From the NCBI GenBank assembly GCA_946902875.1, contig OX336353.1, positions 20,535,151 to 20,599,150 on the forward strand: a DNA stretch of 64,000 bases, read 5' to 3'. A program made the translations under genes and the position numbers. The number at the start of each line of letters is the position of its first letter. Position 1 is the stretch's first letter. This document shows, piece after piece, positions 35,601-50,600 of the stretch. The notes below the pieces were generated by a model that searched no databases, was not told the DNA's origin, and was given only the letters and a program-made list of their open reading frames with translations. The stretch is from Nematopogon swammerdamellus. Lineage: Eukaryota; Arthropoda; Insecta; Lepidoptera; Adelidae.

Positions 35601-38600
35601 TTAAATATTTGTTATGGAATAAACAATTTATTTTATTTTATTTTTTATTGATCGAAAGCGTTGAACTTCACCTCAATGTCTTAAAACTATGTGTCGTAGG
35701 TATGTGCAAGAGAACATCCAGTTTCACGAGATGGAGCCGATGTACCGGCAGTTCCACCGCATCCTGGAGTCGTTCAAGATCACGGAGAGCAAGGAGGAGG
35801 AGGGCAAGAAGGAGGAGGCTGCTCCCAAACTACCTGCCAAGCCCGTCGAGAAGGTCCAGGACCAGTTCGCTACAGACGATGAAGCTGCGGAGGTCAGTAC
35901 ATATTTCTTACTGGTGTATACTAGGTTCCCTTGATGATGTCTTCACGTAACCTCACTTTCAACTGTTTCACGATCTGACAGTGTTGTCAAGTATTTCAGT
36001 TTGAAACACTTGACATAACCTCACTTTCAACTGTTTCACGCTCTGACAGAGTTGTCAAGTATTCCAGTTTGCAACACTTGACATAACCTCACTTTCAACT
36101 GTCTCACGTTCTGACAGTGTTTTCAAGTATTTCAGTTTGCAACACTTCACATAACCTCACTTTCAACTGCCTCACGTTCTGACAGTGTTGTTAGGTATTT
36201 CAGTTTGCAACACTTGATATAACCTCACTTTCAACTGTCTCACGTTCTGACAGTGTTGTCATTGTCAAGTATTTCAGATTGCAACACTTGATATAACCTC
36301 ACTTTCAACTGTCTCACGTTCTGACAGTGTTTTCAAGTATTTAAGTTTGCAACACTTGACATAACTTCACTTTCAACTGTCTCACATTCTGACAGTGTTT
36401 TCAAGTATTTCAGTTTGCAACGTTTGACATATCCTCACTTTCAACTGTGCTTTCAAATTGCAGAACTGACAGTGTTGTCAAATATTTCAGTTTGCAACAC
36501 TTGACATTTCAAATTGCAGAAAAACGCTGCAGACGAGAAGGAGCGGCTGTCGAAGCGAAAGCTGAAGAAGCTGTCGCGGCTGTCGGTGGCCGAGCTGAAG
36601 CAGCTGGTGACGCGGCCGGACGTGGTGGAGATGTACGACGTGACCGCCCGCGACCCGCGCCTCCTCGTCCAGCTCAAGGCGCATCGCAACACCGTGCAGG
36701 TCCCTCGCCACTGGTGCTACAAGAGGAAGGTACAGTACCTTCTAGCGGGCTAGATGTACGATATGACGTAATCTCCGTACGTACTACAGTCCGCGCGCGA
36801 GCTCCGAGGAATCGGTATTTGTGGAAATTAATTTATTATAGAATTTGTATAGAATTTTTATGGAGATTCACATTTTGTGATGATTATACTATACTAGGCG
36901 AGTAATATTATACAAATGTATAATATTAAAATTCTATACAAATTCTATAATAAATTCATTTCCACAAATACCGATTCCTCGGAGCTCGCGCGCGGACTGT
37001 ACATTCAGACCAAATTGTGCGTTTTACAACTGAGCGCAGGTCGCTGAAATCTAGGTTTACACAGTTTTCAGACAGACTCCGAGTGTACGGTTTTTAGGTT
37101 TATTTATTATCATTCGTAGGCAAATAAATTTTGCACTATCTTTCGAATGGTAGTGTGAAATTCAACAACAATGAAAAACAAACACAATGGAAACAATGAC
37201 AAGGGCTGTACAGAACCAGATAAAAGACAAAAACAATTAAGCTATCTTATGCTTATAGACTACTACTACACTTACCTAATACTACTATTATCTACTTAAT
37301 TTACAGTTAATTATTTAATGTAGCGTCAATAAACTTGTCAATGTAATTTTTAAAATATGGTACAAACAATAGCATCAAAAGAATTGTCAATATCCGTATC
37401 CTAAATCACAGATCAGCTACTACGGATAGCTATCGCATTCAGCAGCATACAGTCGCCCGTGCGGTTTTCAAGCCGTTCGAAGACATTGCCCCCTCGACCT
37501 CCATTTAGAAACTGACAAGACCCGCGGTAGTCGCTGTCTTGCTACACTCTCTGCACAAGCACTGAAGCCCTATTCATCTCTAATGAAACACGGAAATACA
37601 AAATAAACTTTCTCACACATCCGTAACATTTGCCGGCAGTACCTGCAAGGCAAGCGAGGCATCGAGAAGCCGGCCTTCGACCTGCCTGACTTCATCAAGA
37701 AGACTGGCATCATGGAGATGCGCGCGTCGCTTCAGGACAAGGAGGAGACAAAGACCCTCAAGGCCAAGATGCGGGAGCGCGCGCGGCCCAAGCTGGGCAA
37801 GATCGACATCGACTATCAGAAGTTGCACGACGCTTTCTTCAAGTGAGTATTGTCCTTGTCACCGTTCTAATTGGTTAGAAAAATGCCCACGACATAACTC
37901 AAAAACATAAAAATTTATTTCATTCTTCTTTTCTTTTTATTCTTTATTCATCATCAATAGACAGTACACTGCGCTCGGATTCGTCATATCATTTAACATT
38001 TAGCCAGTTCGATTATCACAGTGAAGGAGAACTGGCGAGAAACTTCGCTGGATACTTTTTTTTATGTCCACTTAGTCTACAGTTACGAAAGTGTTTGCCA
38101 CAGCCGTACGTACGAGTCATAATTATTTCTGTTTCTAAATTATTACAAAAAATGTCTATGGTTAAAATTGGTGTACCAATCTTTTTTTTTTTTTGTTATC
38201 TTGTCAGTGGGAGTTACCAATTTTTATAAGCTCAATATCTGCATTCTCAGTTGGGTACTTTACCGCGTTACTTATTTCAGGGTTAAAATATATTTTTATT
38301 AACACATTCCGCTGGTGTACCTCGATAGACGTCCATAACGTGACACTGCTTCTTCTGTCACACACGACTAAGAGCAAATTATAAATAAAAATGTGTCTAT
38401 ACATGAAGCAATCTATTTGCTACCACCATATGATTTCTCATTTAATAAACTTCAACCACCACATGATTTCTCATTTAATAAACTTCAACCACCACATGAT
38501 TTCTCATTTAATAAACTTCAAAAAAAGCTAAGTAGAATTTTTTCCTAGTACTCGTATTTTTCGAGATAAGCGAGGTTTTATGAGTTAGGAAAGGGTCGCC

Positions 38601-41600
38601 AACCCATCACCAACATTGGAAACTGGCATTTTAATGGCGATTATCTAGAGAAATACGCATCATAGAAACAAATTTTAGTGAGTCTTATTAAGCTTATTCA
38701 ACGAGGAATTTGTGTGTCAGAAGGAGCGAACACACTATGAAGGCTGAGCGCCGGATAGCCTCGGTATGGCTACCAATCTCCTTTTCAAGTGAAAACGTGA
38801 TTGTATCCTGCATTTAATCTTTCAATTATATATTTTGATGTGATTTCGAAATGATGACCGACATTGTTGTGTTGTTAATTCCTGATCATGTTGCTCTGGC
38901 TGAAACCCACAATGTTGTCGTGTTTTTCTCCTAGAGGTTTTATTCCAGTAAATAATCAGCTTTCTTCAACTGTCACAGACTTAACTGGTGAGTACTTGAT
39001 TTTGTTTATGGTATTTTTTTTTTATGTAATCCGGTATGGGTGGCTGAATCAGTGGGGCCAAAGCACATGCTCTGACTAGCCAATATTACCTCCGAGAAGG
39101 TAGGTGCCATACCATTATATAGATATATAATGATCAGTGATCGGAATAGGTAGAGTATAAATACCTAATGTTGTCAAGAAGACATAACACGGAGTGGTTA
39201 AAACCACCTCTTTCGGGAATTGTGAAAAATTCTAGGGAATTCCGGGATTTGAAAAATATATCCCGGTAGATACTGTAATGTACTGTAATACACTATTTAA
39301 AAACCCAAAAAAAAAAATGTTTTTTTTTATATGGAAGTGATTTTGAAATCAATTGAGTTGAAAATAATTTTTGGGATTTTTAATAAGGTATACATTACAG
39401 CATGTTACAAGTGTGAAAGTTACTAACTATATCACTACCAGTAAACATTTTTCAAGTCCCGGAATTTCCGGGAACTTTTCAGAATTCCCGAAATAGGCGG
39501 TTTTAACCACTCCATGTTATGTCTTCTCGCCAACATTAGGTATTATGCTCTACCTATTCCGATTCCTGATAATGATATAAGTATATTTTTTATTTTAATA
39601 TTTTATTTTGTGGAAACAAACTGATGCGTTCATTTCTGTGTTTGCTGGAATGTTTTTTTTACTATTATATTGTGTTGTGCTTTTAATTTTTGGAGGCATT
39701 TGTGGTGGCAGTGCAGGGATGAATATGTTTATGTATTTTATTTATAAAAAAGTGAAATTAGAAAATAATATATTATAAATGATGAATTAATGAAAATTGT
39801 AAAAATCAAATCAAATCAATCAAATCATTTATTCATAATAATGTTTCATATTACAAGTCATGGAAGAAAAACATATATATAATTCAGTTTAATTATTATT
39901 ATTTAATCTCTATATTTAGCTATATTTTGGTGGCTAAGTATAGCTAATTTAAAATATAAAAATTTCAATTAGTAGGGTTAGCGACGACATCCGTCAAGTA
40001 AACTAGAGAGAGGTCACGATTTATGTATACATAAAACAGCTTTATGAAATAATTTTTTTAGCTAAAATATGTTAATTATAAAAAAAAAATCACATTTACA
40101 GCAGAGCTGCGCTTCGTGCGCACGAAGCGCAGCTCTGATTTACAGCTATAATATTTATGTGTAACTAACGAATGGATTGATCCATTCGTTAGTTCATAAA
40201 GTTTCATGGAAATAATTTCCAAAATTATTTTTTCTCTATAGTAATATGAAGCGGTCAATGTCAAGGCCACGGTGGAATAGGGGAGGGATTCTTTGAAATA
40301 ATGCTTGTGGAGGTGAAGTTCTCTTAATGCTTCACAAAATAATTTTATCATGACATTAACTAAATAGCCGGCGTTAGAACTTTGTGAATGCATTGTGCAG
40401 ATGGCAGACGAAGCCGCGCATGACTATCCACGGGGACCTGTACTACGAGGGCAAGGAGTTCGAGACCCGGCTGCGAGAGAAGAAGCCCGGCGACATCTCC
40501 GAGGAGCTGCGGACCGCCCTCGGCATGCCCGTCGGTCCCGGCTCTCACAAGGTCATTTATTATTATCATTCTATTATCATTTATTAGCTTTTACCAGAAG
40601 GGTCGCATGCGTGCAAATCAATAAATGTTTTCCCATTCACTAAGTCAGTATGGGACCTACAAATGCTCTTTACACCTGATACACTTAATTAATAAGTCTT
40701 TGTAGTCAGAACTCTCAGCAGAATTGTTAATCTTGCTCTCAAGCTGTGTTTTCGATAGACTGTAAGCGATGTTATTATGTGGCTAGTCACTAGAATACTT
40801 GCAATAATATGTATACAGGGTGTCCCAGAAACCGACGATAATCCTTTGACAGCTGATAGGGCTGCTAATTACCTCTCAGAATATCTAGCTTTAGGTTTAG
40901 TAAAAATGGCTTAGTTTTTGAGATATTGTCATTTTTGTAAAAATCCAAAATTTTCTCCCTCAGCTCATTTTTTTAAATGCCACAAGTACAAATGCAAGAT
41001 TTTCTTAAATCTAGTTTTTGTCAAATATTCCTGAAAGGTAAGGCTTTCACACGATATAATTTATTTTTTCATGTTTAATCCTGCTTAGCTGAAAAACGAC
41101 TTAAGAGCCACATGTTAAATTTTTTTCAGCTTAATCCCTTGATTTTGGCCCTTCGCGGTGAAAAAAAAAATTACTACACTAAAGTGGCATTATGCAACAG
41201 AAATACGCCCATCTAATGTAGTTTTTAAAATGGCACATCATTTACCGATTTGCCCAATAATTTATGAGATATTGTTATTTAACTTCAAAAGGACCTCGGA
41301 ATTTGATAACTGTTCTACCAACTACGAATTGGAATAAAAAAAAACCCTTGAAGTAATTGGTCCTTATTAACCTTTTAAAGTAGATGTTCAAATTGTTTAC
41401 CACCTGCACGAATGCTAGCTCGACATCTTCTCACAAATACCCGTTTGATGCGTCGAGCAAGTACTCGATGCAAGTGCAGATACGTCCACCTGAGCTACTG
41501 CCGTAATTCTTTCTTTGAGCTCTATCAAGTTTTCCATCGGTTTCCCGTAAACTTTTTCTTTTAAATAGCCCCAATGATAAAAATCTAACGGATTTAAATC

Positions 41601-44600
41601 CTTAAAGCCTTTTAGAAGATGTACCATTGGCCATACGGAGGGTGATGTGGTTGCAAAATGATGGCTGCCCAGACCATTCCGCTAGAGAAGTGCGTAATTT
41701 TTTAGTCCAAGCATATCCCCACAGATGGATCGGACGTCTAGATCAGCCAGTCAGTCAGTCAGCGTGTAAGCGTCCACTGCTGGACATACGGCTCTCCAAT
41801 TTTCTTCCAGTCCTCCCGGTCTTCAGCGGTACGGAACCATTGCTTTCCGCCGACGTACTTGATGTCGTCGTCCCACCGGCCGGGTGGTCTTCCCACACTC
41901 CGTTTTCCTGTCCACGGCCGCCATTGTAGGACACGGTTACTCCAACGGTCATCGTCTATTCGGCTAATGTGCCCTGCCCACTGCCACTTGAGCTACGTCT
42001 AGATCACCAGATTTAAATCCGTTAGATTTATTTATCTATTTAAAAGAAAAAGTTTACGGGGAACCGGTGGAAAACTTGATAGAGCTCAAAGAAAGAATTA
42101 CGGCCGTAGCTCAGGTGCAAAGAGTTTGTATGACGTCGCCGTAATACAAACTCTTTGCTCAGGTGGACGTATCTGCACTTGCATCGAGTACTTGCTCGAC
42201 GCATCAACAGGGTATTTGTGAGAAGATGTTGAGCTAGCATTCGTGCAGGTGGTAAACAATTTGAACATCTACTTTAACAGGTTAATAAGGACCAATTACT
42301 TCAAGTGTTTATTTTATTACAATTCGTAGTTGGTAGAACAGTTATCAAATTCCGAGGTCCTTTTGAAGTTAAATAACAATATCTCATAAATTATTGGGCA
42401 AATCGGTAAGTGATGTACCATTTTAAAAACTACATTAGATGGGCGTATTTTTGTTGCATAATGCCACTTTAGTGTAGTAATTTTTTTTTTCACCGCGAAG
42501 GGCCAAAATCAAGGGATGAGGCTGAAAAAAATTTTACATGTGGCTGTTAAGTCGTTTTTCAGCTAAGCAGAATTAAACATGAAAAAATAAATTATACCGT
42601 GTGAAAGCCTTACCTTTCAGGAATATTTGACCAAAACTAGATTTAAGAAAATCTTGCATTTGTACTTGTGGCATTTAAAAAAATGAGCTGAGGGAGAAAA
42701 TTTTGGATTTTTACAAAAATGACAATATCTCAAAAACTAAGCCATTTTTACTAAACCTAAAATTAGATATTCTGAGAGGTAATTAGCAGCCCTATCACCT
42801 GTCAACGGATTATCGTCGGTTTCTGGGACACCCTTGCGAAGTTTCTTGACAGTTCTTCTTCGTGGGTGTAATCAAACCGGATAGAATAAATTGTGACGAG
42901 TTCTAGTGCAGTCTAACTGCCATATGAATGAACAATACAATACAACAGCCTGACAACTTGTCAGTGACAAGGTTGGTTACATCACCTACTACATCCGTGA
43001 TGTCAACCCATAACACCTTTGTGAACTAGGTGCCATGTCGTTACTTCCCTTCGGTCATCCCGGGTACTCTGAACTGGACGGAAAACATGGACCGACTTTG
43101 ATTCAGTGCGACGGTATCAATCCGGTTGGGTTAAAGCTTATCATCTAGTAATGTAAGGGTCCCTTACGTTCAGATTTTACGTTTAATCCAAACCACGACT
43201 AGCCTCAACGGTCGGGCGGTCACCCATCCAAAGTCCCACCGCACCCGGTGTGCTTAACTGCGAAGATCGATTGTTGATGTATAGCATCAGCGAGATAACG
43301 ATGTCGAAATTTATACATAAATACTTAACTTTCGCCGCTAGTGTGTACAAATGAAATATGAATAATAATGCAGGTGCCGCCGCCGTGGCTGATAGCGCAG
43401 CAGCGCTACGGGCCTCCGCCCTCGTACCCCAACCTGAAGATCCCCGGGCTCAACGCGCCCATCCCGGAGGGCTGCGCGTTCGGCTACCACGCGGGCGGCT
43501 GGGGCAAGCCGCCCGTCGACGAGCACGGCAAGCCGCTCTACGGCGACGTGTTCGGGCACAACGCTAGCGGGCAGGACGTGAGTTTACACACGTATTTTTT
43601 TTTTATGTCATCTGCTATGTGTGGCTTAGTCGGAGGGGCCAAAGCGCATGCTCCGACCAGCCAATATCACCTCCGAGAAGGTGGTGCCATACCGGAGACT
43701 TCCCTGGATTGCTGGCTATACTGGACTAGAGGAGAACACAGCCGAGGCTGCTATGCGGCCATCTTACATCCAGTGCGGTGGTACCAACCCAGTCGGTTAC
43801 AATTTGAGCCTACCACCTAGTAAGGGGCAAGGGAAAGGACCTACAGTTTTACACCGGTTCCGAACGGTGCAGCAGCAGGTGTAGGTATGCACGTAAATTT
43901 TTTCGTCAGAAAAAACTCATTGGTACACGCCGACCGGATTCGAACCTCGGACCTCTCGCATGAGAAGCCGATGCCCAAACCACTCGGTCACCCGCCGCGT
44001 ATACTGCGTATACGCGCATATACGCGTATACGCTTTTGCCCGCGACTTCGTCCGCGTGGATTTAAAAAAAAGAACAGAATTCGAAATTGAAGTATTTATG
44101 TGACGTTGATAGGCTTTTGTTTTTCTTGTCTTTTATATTCTCTCTCTCCCGTCCATACTATAGTTTATTTGATACTGCTGAGCCCTAAGGCTATTTAGCG
44201 TGATGGTATGTTATTCTGATGTGTAAGGTATAGTACTGTAAAGTCTCATCAAAATCCGTTCAGTAGTTTTTGCGTGAAAGAGGAACAAAGATCCATACAT
44301 CCATCCATCCTCACAAACTTTCGCGTTTATAATATTAGTAGGATAATTCTAGTATGACTATTTTGCTCTGCAGTACAGGGGCTTAGCAGGCAGACGATAA
44401 CGCCATCATGTTGTGTTACTTTTTCTTATTTTTATTATTTATTGTTATATCGGCCACAATAACACATATTCTATGAAAATTTAAACGGGCTATCTATTAC
44501 GGTTCAAGAGATACAGCCCTCGGACTGACAGACAGACAGACAGCGTAGGCTTAGTAATAGGGTCCCGTACGACGGATACGGAACCCTAAAAACTACAAAT

Positions 44601-47600
44601 GAACATAATATATTACAAATCTTACATTTATATATCTATCAAATAAGTGCTTCAAGTCCGATGTATTGCTAGTGTGCTTGTCAATTCTCTTTTTGTTGTA
44701 CTTCTTTCTCTGTATTTTATTCCTCATCAACCAATGGTTGACTGGAATAAATCACTTGCAGTGATACGTTCGCCTTTGCGCACTCCTGTATTTCTTGCTT
44801 CTTGTTGTGTACTGTTCTTCTTTCAGTTGTGTGCAATAAAGAGATTCTATTCTATTCTATTCTCCAACTATGTTTTGATATCCTCTTTAACCGTGGACAA
44901 GATTTTTTTAATTTTTATGGAAACTGACACGGTTGGCTACGTCACCTGCAACATCCGTGATGTTAACACCTTAGTGAACTTGGTGCCACGTCAGTGCTTC
45001 CCTTCGGTCGTGCCGGCTACACTAAACTGGAAGGAAAACACAAAATATTTACATAGCTGTTTCGACCGACCTTTCATTCTGATAAGATCAGATTGTGTAA
45101 GAAGTGATTTGTTGTGTGGCAGGAGTCGGAGGAGCTGGATGTGGACCGCACCGCGTGGGGCGAGCTCGAGTCCGAGTCCGATGAGGAATCTGAAGAAGGT
45201 GAGCGAGCGCGTCATTCCACTTGTTGCTCCGTTCACATACACCAACAGTACCGACGTGTGGGCCCGGTCGCTACTTACAAAGAGTAGCACTGCATTTCTC
45301 CCCTTGGTACATGCACGTGGAGTAATGCTGACTAAGGGATAAAGACGAGATGCCGTACTAAAGGGCGAAAGGCAAGCCACCTTTCCACCTTGGCAATGTC
45401 ATTCCATCGAGTCATGCAGCAGGAGGGCTTTCGTAATAGCTATCTTGTCATAATGTGACCTGAAGTGACAAAGCCGAACAAACAAAGACCAAAGTAATAC
45501 ACCTGAGTTTCTGGCGGGCGGGCGAGCGGGAGCGGTATATTAAAGCACGCAGCGCTCTCGGCGGTGCGGGAATTTTTTGGTCACGTGACTCGGCCCGACG
45601 ACCCAAAACCGTCACGTGGTTTATGAACACTCCCTAAGGTACTAACAAAACATTCTTACTTGCGGAGTTTGTTTGTCAGTGCTTCTTCACATTGAATTTA
45701 GAACTGGCGAAATTGTCGATATGTCCAAGCGTAGGTTATGCATCGTTAAAATTATACAATAAACAATACAAGGCAAAATTCCGCTCTTTCTGATAAATGT
45801 ACCTCACTGTAAAAACTAAACAGGACAAATTCAAGTGTAGTGTACTACTATACGTATGATGAATAAAGAATATTACTCACCTGACGCATTTAGTTTTAAT
45901 TTTTGTAAAATTCAACTATGAGGTGACGGGTGACACCCTGAAAGGTGCACAGTGCTGCAGCTCCACTATTCTTGAACTAATATAAGGTGTCGTTATGACA
46001 ACAGAGGAGTCTGGCGAGGAGGCGGAGAAGGGGCCCGGCGAGGGTGAGGTGGCGGCGGGCGTGGCGACGCCCGGCGAGGGGCTGGTGACGCCGCTGGGCA
46101 TCACGTCCGTGCCGCCCGGCATGGAGACACCGGACACCATCGAGCTGCGCAAGAAGAAGATCGAGAGCGACATGGAGGGGTGAGCTCCGCCACCTTGCGC
46201 AATTTTTTTTTTATGTAAACCAGCATGGGTGACTGTGCCGAGAGACCAATGGTGCAGTCGACAGAGCCAAAAACACCTCTCCTTGCGAAACCACACTGAG
46301 TTAGGTGCCATGCCAGCAGATTTGCGGACTGTTGCTAGGCTGTCTAGCCCGTTAATACGACGCTTGAAGACACCCAGGTTAAAGGATTCAGGAAATACAC
46401 TCGCCGGAAGACAGTTCCACACTCTAGCGGTGCGACAAAGAAACGATTTAGAGAACCGATGGGTTCTCATAAGCCCAATGTCAACAACAGAAGGGTGCTG
46501 AGTCTCTCTGCGACGAGTCATGCGGAGATAGGACGGGTGGCAGGGAATAAGGGATGCTAGTTCCACAGAGCAGCGTCCGTGATAGTATCTGTAAAACAGA
46601 CAAACCGAACCCACGAATCACCGAGGTCTGATGGGCTGACCTCCTGATCGTGTGGTGATTTAGCCAAACATGTCAGGTTCTATAAGAATATTGAGAGTGA
46701 ACTGTGAGGAAGGAAGATCATAGTAGATCTGGATAGTTTAAAAAATATATATGTCACCGGTATGGGTGGCAGAGGTACTGTGTGGGGTCGGTACTTAATA
46801 AGAATAGTCCCATTGCATCTCTTCCCGTGCATGTCGTAAAAGGCGACTAAGGGATAAGCGGCCTGCAGACACCGCCGGTCGACTTGTGGCTTTCATGGAA
46901 GACAGGCTGACTGGGGTAGCTGGAGACTGCAGGGTTTTGCACGAAGGTCCCCAACCAAGCGGGATTAGTTTGCAGGCCTAGAGCCAACCCCAAACCAAAA
47001 CAACAACAACAACAACAACAACAACATGGGTGGCAGAGTCGGGAGGGGCCAAAGCACATGCTCCGACCAGCCAACATCACCTCCGAGAAGGTAGGTGCCA
47101 TACCGGAGACTTCCCTTGGAATTGTCGGCTATACTGGACTAGAGGAGAACACAACCGAGGCTGCTATGCGGCCATCTTACATCCAGTACGGTGGTACCAA
47201 CCCAGTCGGCTACAATTTGAGCCTACCACCTAGTAAGGGACAAGGGAAGGTACCTACAGTTTTACACCGGTTCCGAACGTATTGTTAGGTATACACGTAA
47301 TTTCGTCAGAAAATACTTATTACTACACACACCGCCGGTTACAGTGACAGCAGGGTGTAAGGGTCTAACCACACTCAGCGCACAACTGTTGATAGTCTGG
47401 AAGGCCTTGTACCCGACACGCTAATTATCATGAAGGTGTGGAACTAAGCTTGCGATGGCTTCACCGAACATATCCGGGCCCATCGGCAGTAGAGGAGGCT
47501 GTTAATCGAGGTCGGGAATAGCGAGTGGCCACTCTAAATTTCCCGCGCATGCTTCAGGACGCGGGGAAACCACCAGTCCCGCTCTCGACCTCCCTCTCTC

Positions 47601-50600
47601 TACCTATCCATATTCTGTAGGATGCTTCCAGTGACGTTTTCGAAGCTCTCTCCATATATGAGCTTAGCGTCGATCTTGGCAGCCCTAGATTCTTGAAGAG
47701 ACTGTATAGCGACTTCGCTGGTAGTCCTCTTGCTCCGACTTCCACATTACTTATCATTTGTGACTGTAAAATTTTTTGGAGCAATAAAGTATTTCTATCT
47801 AAAGCATCTTATTCACCATCCAGCCTGCCGTACTTCCTGCGAAGCAAATTTCCATTTTTTGACGTTTCATAGACAACAAAACAACAGACGTGCTCTCTCT
47901 CTCACTCGTTAGACTGAAACTAGCACGTTGGATGCGTGCACGATGGTGTGTATGCTACAACCAGCACGGCGACCTTGGCGGGACGCACAGCAAGATGGAT
48001 GGTGAATAAGATGCTTAACGCTAAGGAGGGGGAAGGTGTGTTTCTAATGGGATTGTTGTTTGTTGTTGTTGCGCAGCGGGGACACGCCGGCTCTGTACCA
48101 GGTGCTGCCGGAGCGCAGGGTGGGCGTCTCCGCCGGCATGATGGCCTCCACGCACGTCTACGACATAGCCGGCGCCAACCCCGGTACATTATTCTTATTA
48201 TTATTATACCAGCTTGTTCCCGCGGCTACGCTCGCGTGAAATTCGTATTTAAAAAGAAGAGAGTAAGCAAGCCCGCAACCGTACCTTTATTTCGGCGCGC
48301 GGAACAATTCGGTTTGTATGAGAGCCACGTCTTAGCGTAAGCAGAACTGAATTTTATTTAGCCTATCCTGTGTCTCGGTTAGGTAAATATGCTTGTACTA
48401 TGTTTCATCAAATTCGGATGATTAGTTTGACGATTAACTAAGCGGAAATTAGTATTAACTTTTTGAAGGTTTTTGATGTGTCGGGGGGTTTTTTAATTTG
48501 TAAATACACTTTTATTTCAAGCTTTTCAAGTGACATAATTTGAACTTGTAATAAATTTTGTTAGGTTAGGTTAGGAAGAGTTATGGAGGAATATACAGCA
48601 GGCGCTCGGTAATCCGGCACGCCCAGAGTATCTTGATAATGTACCCTGATACGCCCATCTCAGTCACAGCGGGTACGGCACGCCCAGTAGTCGGGCATTT
48701 TTAGCCTCAGCTGACCCGCTCTATAATCCGGCACTACTGCCGTATTATAAAGCGGGGGATTCGGGTGAGCATAGCAAAATTTGCTCTCGCACTCAGTCCG
48801 GCCCCGACCTTGACAGCGAAACTATGCGTCTGTTTTTTTTGTTGAATTACATACTGTGTGCGCGCAATGTGCCACATATGTACATACATAAATGCTTTAT
48901 ATCCCATACAAATCCAATAATCCGGCAGTTCCAGCAGTCCGGCATAGCGGAAAAAATTTGGGTGCCGGATTACCGAGCGCCTACTGTACATACAGAAAAG
49001 ATTTCTAAAAATCGTCAATTTAGTTTTAGTTTGATACATAGAGTCTACAAGCGCAGTATCTCATAAAACAAAGTTACTTACTCCTTGACCATCCCTTACA
49101 GATTTATTATTAGTAATGATCAGTGGCGGCTGGTGACTTCAGTGACCGGTAGTGCGCTAAGTACCTACCTACTTAAATACCAAATTACCCAACACATTCC
49201 CCTCATGTAATATTAAGATCGGGACATCCGATTTTTTTAAATGCCTGCGTTTAATAATTATGTACGTACCTAGTATGAATATTCTCAAGACACTCAATGA
49301 GTTGCAAAAAACAAGAAAAGAAATCCTAACAACTTTTTTAACTAATTTTAGTACCTTTATGAACACATCCATAGACCACAACACTAATGCAGCTTTAAAA
49401 AAGTATACAGTAGTAATGCCCCAAAAATACTTAAAAAAAATATATAAAAAAAAATTTAAGCATTTGAAAAGTAGGAATTGAACCCAGGATCACCTGATTG
49501 TAAAGCCTTACCTTTAACCAACGCTTAGGCAAATATCGGCACCACTTAATTCACAGTATCACACAGAAAACACAAAACCTAAACATATCCCATTTTAAAT
49601 ATTCGCGCGCTAACGGGTATGTGACATCACATGACAGCGCGCTGACTCTAGCTAGACAGGCGGACTCGTGCAAAACGAATCGCTCGCGACGCGACGCGTC
49701 GCACGCGCGGCTATTCACGATATAGCGTCCTTGTTTGGCGCTCGTGCGCCGCACGCAGAACTCCATTTCGGCCCATACTGTTTCTATGAAGTATCTTTTG
49801 TCTCACGCGCCAGCGGTGTTTTGCCGATCTCCATACATTCAGCATGGGAGACCCGCGTGCGCTCTCCGATTCCGCACGGGGCGCGCGTTTACTCGCAAAA
49901 AAGTGTCTTGTGATCTATAGAATAAGGTCGAATTCACATTCGTATTTATTTGGAGTACGATCTTTATGGTTTTAATGTAGGTATATTGTAAGATATTATT
50001 TATTTTGTGTGAAGTGAAGACTTCTCGTGGTATGGTAGTGCGGCGCACGAGCGCACTTTAGGACCAGCCGCCAGTGGTCATGATTGATATTAGCTAAAAC
50101 TAGCGACTTCCTCTGATGGGTCTACATCACAGCAACATTTGTGTTATCTGTTTTTAAAGTGGACTCACTGAACTTGCGCAGGTAATCAAGGGCTGGCTAA
50201 TGTTCCCTTAGCCTTCTTTATAGGTACTACCATTGCCGATGTTCCGAAGAACTGGCTTCCCTCATCCCTCCTGCCCGGATACTTATATAAATATGTCCAG
50301 CGGTGGACGTGATGTCGATGTTGATGATGAGCAGCAGGTACGTCCGGTTATCGAACTGTGTCTGCGTGTGCGCAGGTCGGCGCGCGGCCGCCGGCGGCAC
50401 GACGTCGGCGGCGGGGGCGGGTGGGGAGGCGGGCGGCGCGGGCGCGGGCGGCGTGGAGGTGGCGCTCGACCCCTCGGAGCTGGAGCTGGACGCGGAGGCG
50501 ATGGCGGCGCGCTACGAGCGGCAGGTGCGCGAGCAGCGCTCCCGCCCGCAGAAGGAGGACCTCTCCGACATGCTGGCGGACCACGTCGCCAGGCAGAAGG

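Larger units (their letters stand above)
40816..42836. mobile_element. head-to-head palindromic mariner-like element (SF3B2 intron 7)
   Basis: Ends CAGGGTGTCCCAGAAACCGA and its inverse lie 2 kb apart, and ~0.8-kb arms are inverted copies of each other. Each arm carries the C-terminal part of a mariner-family transposase in opposite directions. Minus-strand 41415-41627 reads DLNPLDFYHWGYLKEKVYGK and ENLIELKERITAVAQV; the plus strand near 41640-41740 reads WLQNDGCPDHSAREVRNFLV and PHRWIGR, the second catalytic-Asp region, followed after an interruption by the same KEKVYGEPVENLIELKERI. The N-terminal half is absent, so it is dead. It contains an RTE insert (41746-41994) and a 40-bp mini-MITE (42118-42157). 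Confidence 0.85.

Noticed and set aside
35948..36507. Regularly spaced repeats resembling a CRISPR array
   Set aside because: The 68-bp units are head-to-tail with no unique spacers, in a eukaryotic intron.
45916..46614. 232-codon minus-strand frame taken as one gene
   Set aside because: Only 46216-46614 resembles anything (a LINE tail); the rest is antisense to SF3B2 exon 10.
48558..48575. (TTAGG)3, the insect telomere motif
   Set aside because: Only three units, and common by chance in such DNA; not a telomere or convincing interstitial array.
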